From Vanrija pseudolonga (taxonomy: Eukaryota; Basidiomycota; Tremellomycetes; Trichosporonales; Trichosporonaceae): 64,000 nt of DNA. Position 1 is the stretch's first letter. Every line of letters begins with the position of its first letter. The stretch lies in the NCBI RefSeq assembly GCF_020906515.1, contig NC_085851.1:1550001-1614000 (forward strand), read 5' to 3'. The notes beneath the pieces were generated by a model. The model worked only from the letters and a program-made list of their open reading frames with translations. It was not told where the DNA came from and searched no databases. Of the stretch, positions 58,635-64,000 are shown in pieces. A program made the translations under genes and the position numbers.

Positions 58635-58940
58635 GCCTAGGCCATCTGTATAATACTGGACAATCCCAGAACAATCACACACGTGAACACTGTCACACAC
58701 GCAGCATGCTGTAGCATTTGTACTTTCTCGAGCCGTGTTTGGCTAATTTTGCATGTCATCATCTGCCGTCCATGCATTGTCATTTCATTCTATGGTACTG
58801 GCACCAATGCAGGAGAGCACAAGGCCGCATGTGTTCCGGACACGAGGGCCAATGCCTCGGTGTAAAGACGGCTCGTGATGAGAGTGGGTATGACCTCTGC
58901 TAGATCGTCTGCGCGCGCACCGCCGTTCGTCGTCGCCCAT
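58635..58940. other. Convergent 3' region
   Basis: About 306 bases between the stops of the GATA gene and ERD2. It is less GC-rich than coding DNA and contains both 3' UTRs; a CCTAGGCCTAGG stretch begins at the GATA stop. Nothing else is seen. Confidence 0.4.
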
Positions 58941-59791
58941 CTATGCGGGGAGCTCAAACTTCTGTCCGCGGAGGACCTTGGTGACGTACTGCGGCGGATT
59001 AGGGGTGGTGTACGACGCGCGCGTGCGCGTGGCAGACCAGCCACACCCGCTGTGGGGTGGGCACTCGCCACACGACCACTCACAATGTAACCAAAGTCGG
59101 CGTAGATTGCTGTCTGGATGATACCAGCGGTGACAGCGATGGGGTCAAACTGGCCCTCGGTGATGTAGCTGCGGGGTTAGCGGCCCTTCGGCACCAGTTA
59201 ACCCACCGGTAGATCCAGTTGGGGATGTAGAGACCACGGTAGAGACCGAGAGCGGCGAGGTAGTGGGTGGTGATGGTCTCCGCCTCGCCAGTACGCTGGA
59301 GCATGAAGAGCTGGGGGAGGATGGCGACCGACTCGAGCCAGATGGAGAACGACCACATGATCTCGGCGAACGAGAACTCGTAGTTGAAGATGAGAGCGAG
59401 GACGGTAACCGGCGCGAGGATCCACACGAGCTTGAACGTGTCGAGCGCGGGGTCCTGGGTCGCGCGGTAGCGGTACTTCATGAGGTAGAGGGTGTAGCCT
59501 GTCGCGCCGATGAAGAAGAGCTTCATGAGCGTGTTGTACAGGCTGTGGAAGGCCCAGAAGAGGTCGAGGTAGCGCGAGACAAAGACGGCGAGGTAGAGCG
59601 CCTGCGACTTGAAGCTGATACCGCGGCACGAGCGCGACGTCGTCATCTTGTGCAAGAGGATGAAGATTGACGCGAGGTGCGACAGGTCGCCTGGGCAATG
59701 TTAGTGAGCTAGCTTGCTGGCTGCGCGCTGCGCGCGGGGTTCACACGCGCAACGACCGGCACAACGCACCGAGGAAGCGGAAGATGTTCAT
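58941..59791 (-). CDS. ERD2: ER lumen protein-retaining receptor Erd2
   Basis: Seven-helix Golgi receptor that binds K/HDEL-type signals and returns ER residents by COPI vesicles. Four exons: 59791-59770 (22 bases), 59690-59207, 59168-59084 and 58988-58941; 212 residues, the normal family length. Family motifs are complete: the N-terminus MNIFRFLGDLSHLASI, CRGISFKSQALY, YLDLFW, a Lys/Tyr-rich turn MKYRYRATQDP, SIWLESVAILPQLFMLQRTGEAE, HYLAALGLYRGLYI and WIYRYITEGQFDP. The C-terminus (YVTKVLRGQKFELPA) carries the cytosolic tail used for COPI sorting. It is head to head with SPF1. Confidence 0.95.
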
Positions 59792-60375
59792 GGTGGCGGC
59801 GGGGGGAGGTGACGGGGTAGCCGGGGTAAGGGGGAAGGGTGGGGGGGTATCGGCGATGCGACTCGTCTAATGAGCAGATGCCGACGAGGACGAGGAGGAC
59901 GAGGAGGGTGTGATGGAAGTTGGCGACGAGTGTAATGGCTCGGGCGGGCTCTAAACTTGTTAACGTGGAGGCGTCGGCGCGTAGGTAATGGAGGCGACGG
60001 GCGGAGGGATGCCAGGCCCGGCAGGCTGGCTGGCTGGCTGGGCGGCCAACGGCGACACCGGGGGTGGGCACTCAGGGCCAATGCCATGCGACAAGCGCCC
60101 CCACAGCGGACGGGAGCAAATCTCATTGACAATCCCACCGTGGGGATCACGTGATTTGCTGCTGCCCTGTCCCCCGCGTGGCGCCGCAGCGGACATGGTG
60201 CCACCGACCGCGTCAGTGTCGTCGTGGCCTGGCTGTGGGAGTTGCCTGGGTGCAGGTGGGTGGTGCCGCGCCGCCATGTCCGGAAAAGTGGTCCACCAAG
60301 GCCGCCGCCTGGCAATCTGACTAAAAGTTCGACAAGAGTCCATCTACTTCGTGTACTCTACACAACACACACAAC
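59792..60375. other. ERD2/SPF1 bidirectional promoter
   Basis: 584 bases shared by two genes of the early secretory pathway. It holds a palindromic TCACGTGA at 60147-60154, a GGCT/GGCA simple repeat near 60018-60042 and an A/C-rich leader (CACAACACACACAAC) before the SPF1 ATG. Confidence 0.5.
60147..60154. promoter_or_regulatory. Palindromic E-box TCACGTGA
   Basis: Perfect octamer, extended to ATCACGTGAT, mid-way between the ERD2 and SPF1 starts. Such sites bind bHLH factors (Cbf1, Pho4, SREBP-like) in fungi. Function here is inferred. Confidence 0.4.
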
Positions 60376-63300
60376 ATGTCGTCGTGAGTACAGTCGCGTT
60401 TATCGCAGTTATCGCAGTGGCGAGCACGTATGCTGACCTTGTCCTCTAGCGCAGCCCAACTAAGGGCGGCGTCGCACCCGGCCATCCAGAGCCAGGAGAT
60501 TGACTGGATCTGCCTGGAAACCCCTATCAGATGGTACATGCGCATCTATGGTCTCCCGTTCTTGTGTAAGCAGCTCGTGGATTTCCTGGCGCGATGCAAG
60601 CTCACCCCCACCCACAGCCCTCTACCCCCTCCTCTACCGCGCCTACTACTACAAGTATGACGAGTGGATCGTGTCCGAGGAGTGGACGTTCATCTACTGT
60701 GTCCTCCTGTTCGGCGGCCACGCGCTCAGCTTCCTCGCCACGCGCTGGAGCAACGCTGTGCGCGCGTTCGTCTGCTACAAGACCGAGTACTCGCTCAAGA
60801 CGGCTTCGCACGTCCGCGTCGTCCCCAAGAAGCAGCGCGGCAAGGGCGAGATGGTCCCCCTCGACTCGAAGCAGACGCCCAACAGCGACGAGCCCACCTA
60901 CTCGTTCATCTACCAGCGCGACACTTACGTCTACTCGCCCGACACCAAGACCTTCACGCTCATTCCCTACCCCTGTGACGCGAACCCGCCCCTCAGCGTG
61001 TTCCAGGACGCCCGCGGCGTGCTCACCCACACGCCGACGACCAAGGCCGCCGCGACCGCCCTCAAGAGCCTCCCCAACCTCGAGACCCTCAAGGCGACCT
61101 ACGGCCCCAACGAGTGCCACATCCCCATCCCCAGCTTTGTCGAGCTCTTCGCCGAGCACTCGGTCGCGCCGTTCTTCGTCTTCCAGATGTTCTGCGTCGC
61201 CCTCTGGATGCTCGACGAGTACTGGTACTACTCGCTCTTTACCGCCTTCATGCTCGTCGTTTTCGAGTGCACCGTCGTCTTCCAGCGCGTTCGCACGCTT
61301 ACCGAGTTCCGCACGATGAGCATCACCCCTTACCCCGTTCAGGCTCTCCGCGACGGCAAGTGGACAGAGGTCATCTCGTCAGAGCTCGTTCCTGGCGACG
61401 TCATCTCGGTTCTCCGCACCAAGCCGGACTCGGGCATCCCCTGTGACCTGCTCCTCCTCCGTGGCACTGCCATCGTCAACGAGGCCATGCTTTCCGGCGA
61501 GTCGACCCCTCTTCTCAAGGAGAGCATCGAGCTCCGCGAAGGCACCGACCGTCTCGACATCAACGGCGCTGACCGCAACTCGGTTCTCTTCTCTGGCACC
61601 AAGGCTCTCCAGGTCCAGAAGGCCGAGCCCGGAGGTATCACCACTCCCGATGAGGGCTGCCTTGCTGTTGTTCTCCGCACTGGCTTCGGCACGACCCAGG
61701 GCCAGCTCGTCCGCACCATGATCTTTTCGCAGGAGCGCGTCTCGGCCAACAACTTTGAGTCGTTCCTCTTCATTCTCTTCCTCCTTATCTTCGCCATTGC
61801 CGCCTCGGCCTACGTCTGGATCAAGGGGCTCGAGCGCGGCATGGCCAAGGGCAAGCTCCTCCTCGACTGTGTTCTCATCATCACCTCGGTCGTTCCTCCC
61901 GAGCTCCCCATGGAGCTCTCGCTCGCCGTCAACGCCTCGCTTGTCGCCCTCCAGAAGTACGCCATCTTCTGCACTGAGCCCTTCCGCATTCCCTTTGCTG
62001 GACGTGTCGACGTCTGCTGCTTTGACAAGACGGGCACCATCACTGGCGAGGACCTTGTTGTCGAGGGTGTCTGCGGTGTCGACGCTGCCGACCCCAAGCA
62101 CCTCGCTCCCGTTACCGAGACCAGCAAGGAGACCACCCTCACGCTCGCTGCCGCCCACGCCCTTGTCCAGCTCGACGACGGCACCATTGTCGGCGACCCC
62201 ATGGAGAAGACCACTCTCACTGCCCTCGACTGGAAGCTGTCCAAGGGAGACAACGTCTCGCCCAACAGCAAGGACGCTCCTTACAAGTACCAAATCAACA
62301 TTCGCCGCCGTTACCAGTTCTCGTCGGCTCTCAAGCGCATGTCGACCATCTCGGCTGTCACCGACGCCAGTGGCCGCAAGTGGGTTGCCGCCGTCAAGGG
62401 TGCCCCCGAGACCCTCAGGAAGATGTACACCAAGGTCCCCGACTTCTACGACGACACCTACCGCTACTACACTCGCCGTGGCTCGCGTGTCCTTGCCCTT
62501 GGTTACAAGACCATGACTGTCGACGCCAACAAGATTAACAACATTCACCGTGACGAGGTCGAGTCTAACCTCGAGTTTGCTGGCTTCCTCGTCTTCCACT
62601 GCCCCCTCAAGCCCGACGCTGTCGAGACCCTCAAGATGCTTGCCGACTCTTCGCACCGTCTCATCATGATCACTGGTGACAACCCGCTCACCGCTGCCCA
62701 CGTTGCCCGCGACGTTGAGATTGTCGACCGCGATGTCATGATCCTCGACCTCAAGGAGGGCTCCACCGACGCTCTTGTCTGGCGCAACGTTGATGAGACC
62801 AAGATTGTCGACGTCAACCCCGACCTCCCCATTGACGCCGACATTCTCAACAACTACGACATCTGCATCACTGGCGCCGCCGTCAAGGAGTTTGAGGCTC
62901 GCCCAACCTGGAAGGACCTCGTTACCCACACCTGGGTCTACGCCCGTGTCTCGCCTTCGCAGAAGGAGTACATTGTCACGACTCTCCGTGAGCTCGGCTA
63001 CACCACCCTCATGGCCGGTGATGGTACCAACGACGTCGGCGCGCTCAAGCAGGCCCACATTGGTGTTGCCCTTCTCGACGGTTCCGAGGACGACCTCAAG
63101 CAGATTGCCGAGCACCAGCGCCTCGACCGCATCAAGAAGGTTTACGAGCAGCAGTGCAAGATCTCGGCCCGCTTCAACCAGCCCCCTCCTCCTGTTCCTC
63201 CTCAGCTTCGCGAGGCCTTCCCTGAGCTTGTCAAGACCCAGGAGGAGGTCGCTGCCAGCCACCAGAACGCCCGCAAGCGCAACCCCATGGAGAAGTTTGA

Positions 63301-64000
63301 CCTCGCGACCATCACCACCAAGCTCGCCGACATGGACGAGGGCCAGGAGGTTCCTCAGATCAAGCTCGGTGACGCTTCGTGCGCCGCTCCCTTCACTTCC
63401 AAGCTGTCCAACGTTGCCGCCATCTCCAACATTATCCGTCAGGGTCGCTGCACGCTCGTTGCCACGATCCAGATGTACAAGATTCTGGCCCTCAACTGTC
63501 TTATCACTGCCTACTCGCTCTCGGTTCAGTACCTCGACGGCATCAAGTTTGGCGACTACCAGGTTACCATCACCGGCATGCTCATGAGCGTCTGTTTCCT
63601 CTGCATCTCGCGTGCCAAGCCCGTCGACAAGCTTTCGCGCGAGCGTCCCCTCGGCAACATCTTCAACCTCTACGTCCTCCTGTCGGTCCTCCTGCAGTTT
63701 GCCGTCCACATTGTTGCCCTCGTGTACATTACCCGCCTCTCGCAGGGGCTTGAGGACCGCGGTGTCATTGACCTCGAGAAGAAGTTTGAGCCTACTCTGC
63801 TCAACACTGCCATCTACCTCCTTGGTCTCTCGCAGCAGGTGTCGACCTTCGTCCTCAACTTCCAGGGTCGTCCCTTCCGTGAGGGCATCAGCGAGAACCG
63901 CCCTCTGTACTACGGTCTCCTTGGTGCCTCGGCTGTTGCCTACTCTGGCGCTACCGACCTGTTCCCCGAGCTCAACAAGTGGCTCCAGCTTGTCGACATG
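60376..64000 (+). CDS. SPF1: P5A-type ATPase Spf1 (ER), 3' end beyond window
   Basis: ER P5A ATPase; Spf1/ATP13A1 removes mis-targeted tail-anchored proteins from the ER membrane. Exons 60376-60383 (8 coding bases), 60450-60565 and 60618 to the window edge; 1169 residues seen, and the family length is about 1200, so only a short end is missing. The P5A signature PPELP is in TSVVPPELPMELS. The phosphorylated Asp511 lies in CFDKTGTITGED, followed by VKGAPETL (nucleotide binding), MITGDNPLTAAHVARD and the hinge AGDGTNDVGALKQAHIGVAL. N-terminal membrane helices and the actuator domain (LVPGDVISV; MLSGESTPLLKE) are complete. The tiny first exon was deduced from a GTGAGT donor right after ATGTCGTC and a CTCTAG acceptor at 60449. 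Confidence 0.95.

Noticed and set aside
61379-63709. 776-codon open frame antisense to SPF1
   Set aside because: It is the mirror of SPF1 codons with strong C/G third-base bias; its translation is Leu/Val/Asp/Gly-rich without domains, and SPF1 on the other strand is unmistakable.
1-64000. Mobile elements, CRISPR arrays and tRNA genes
   Set aside because: I looked for long terminal repeats, reverse transcriptase or transposase motifs, regular spacer arrays and B-box words in the gaps and saw none that hold up by eye.

Overview
This window is nuclear DNA from a GC-rich fungus, most likely a basidiomycete yeast of the Tremellomycetes (the style suggests Trichosporonales). The evidence is dense intron-bearing genes on both strands, many introns of about 38-60 bases with GTRNGT-type donors and CTRAC branch points, strong C/G bias at third codon positions, and products such as Uso1, Swr1, Use1, Tfb1, Utp11, Erd2 and Spf1. 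The genus is inference. I found 23 protein genes. I found no tRNA or rRNA gene, CRISPR array, LTR element or DNA transposon. All exon structures were worked out by eye from splice signals, reading phase and family resemblance.

Layout. 1-11.6 kb: a proline-rich protein cut by the window edge (-), USO1 (+), a WW-domain protein (+), an aldo/keto reductase (-), a DUF4396 membrane protein (+) and a 2-oxoglutarate/Fe(II) oxygenase (-). 11.6-19.5 kb: an Atg22-like transporter with an in-frame stop (+), a large F-box-like protein (+) and a ten-exon flavocytochrome b2-like dehydrogenase (+). 19.6-31.6 kb: SWR1 (-) head to head with USE1 (+), then the SF3b49 splicing factor (+) tail to tail with a mitochondrial RNase II of DSS1 type (-). 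32.6-33.3 kb: a small secreted cysteine-rich protein (-). 33.3-36.5 kb: a long gene-poor stretch with microsatellites and a promoter-like patch. 36.5-44.6 kb: a rhodanese/tyrosine phosphatase (+), TFB1 (+) and a GPI-type Ala/Gly/Ser-rich wall protein (-). 46.7-53.8 kb: a UPF1-like helicase with a mitochondrial-looking leader (-) and one gene joining a mitochondrial ABC half-transporter to heme O synthase (-). 54.1-64 kb: UTP11 (+), a GATA-finger protein (+), ERD2 (-) head to head with SPF1 (+), which runs off the right edge.

Themes. Several genes serve ER-Golgi traffic (USO1, USE1, ERD2, SPF1). Several are mitochondrial or look it (DSS1, the UPF1-like helicase, MDL1-COX10, the DUF4396 protein). 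Others belong to core nuclear machinery (SWR1, TFB1, HSH49, UTP11). No operon-like cluster or biosynthetic cluster is apparent.

The most remarkable object is the MDL1-COX10 fusion at 50.2-53.8 kb. A complete mitochondrial ABC half-transporter reads without a stop into a complete protoheme IX farnesyltransferase, and what looks like the old COX10 import presequence, with a processing-site motif, lies buried at the junction. Other points worth checking are the single nonsense codon in the Atg22-like gene, a 10-base coding exon in the cytochrome b5 domain of the b2-like enzyme, a mitochondrial-like leader with no AUG on the helicase, and a GATA finger with a 21-residue loop.
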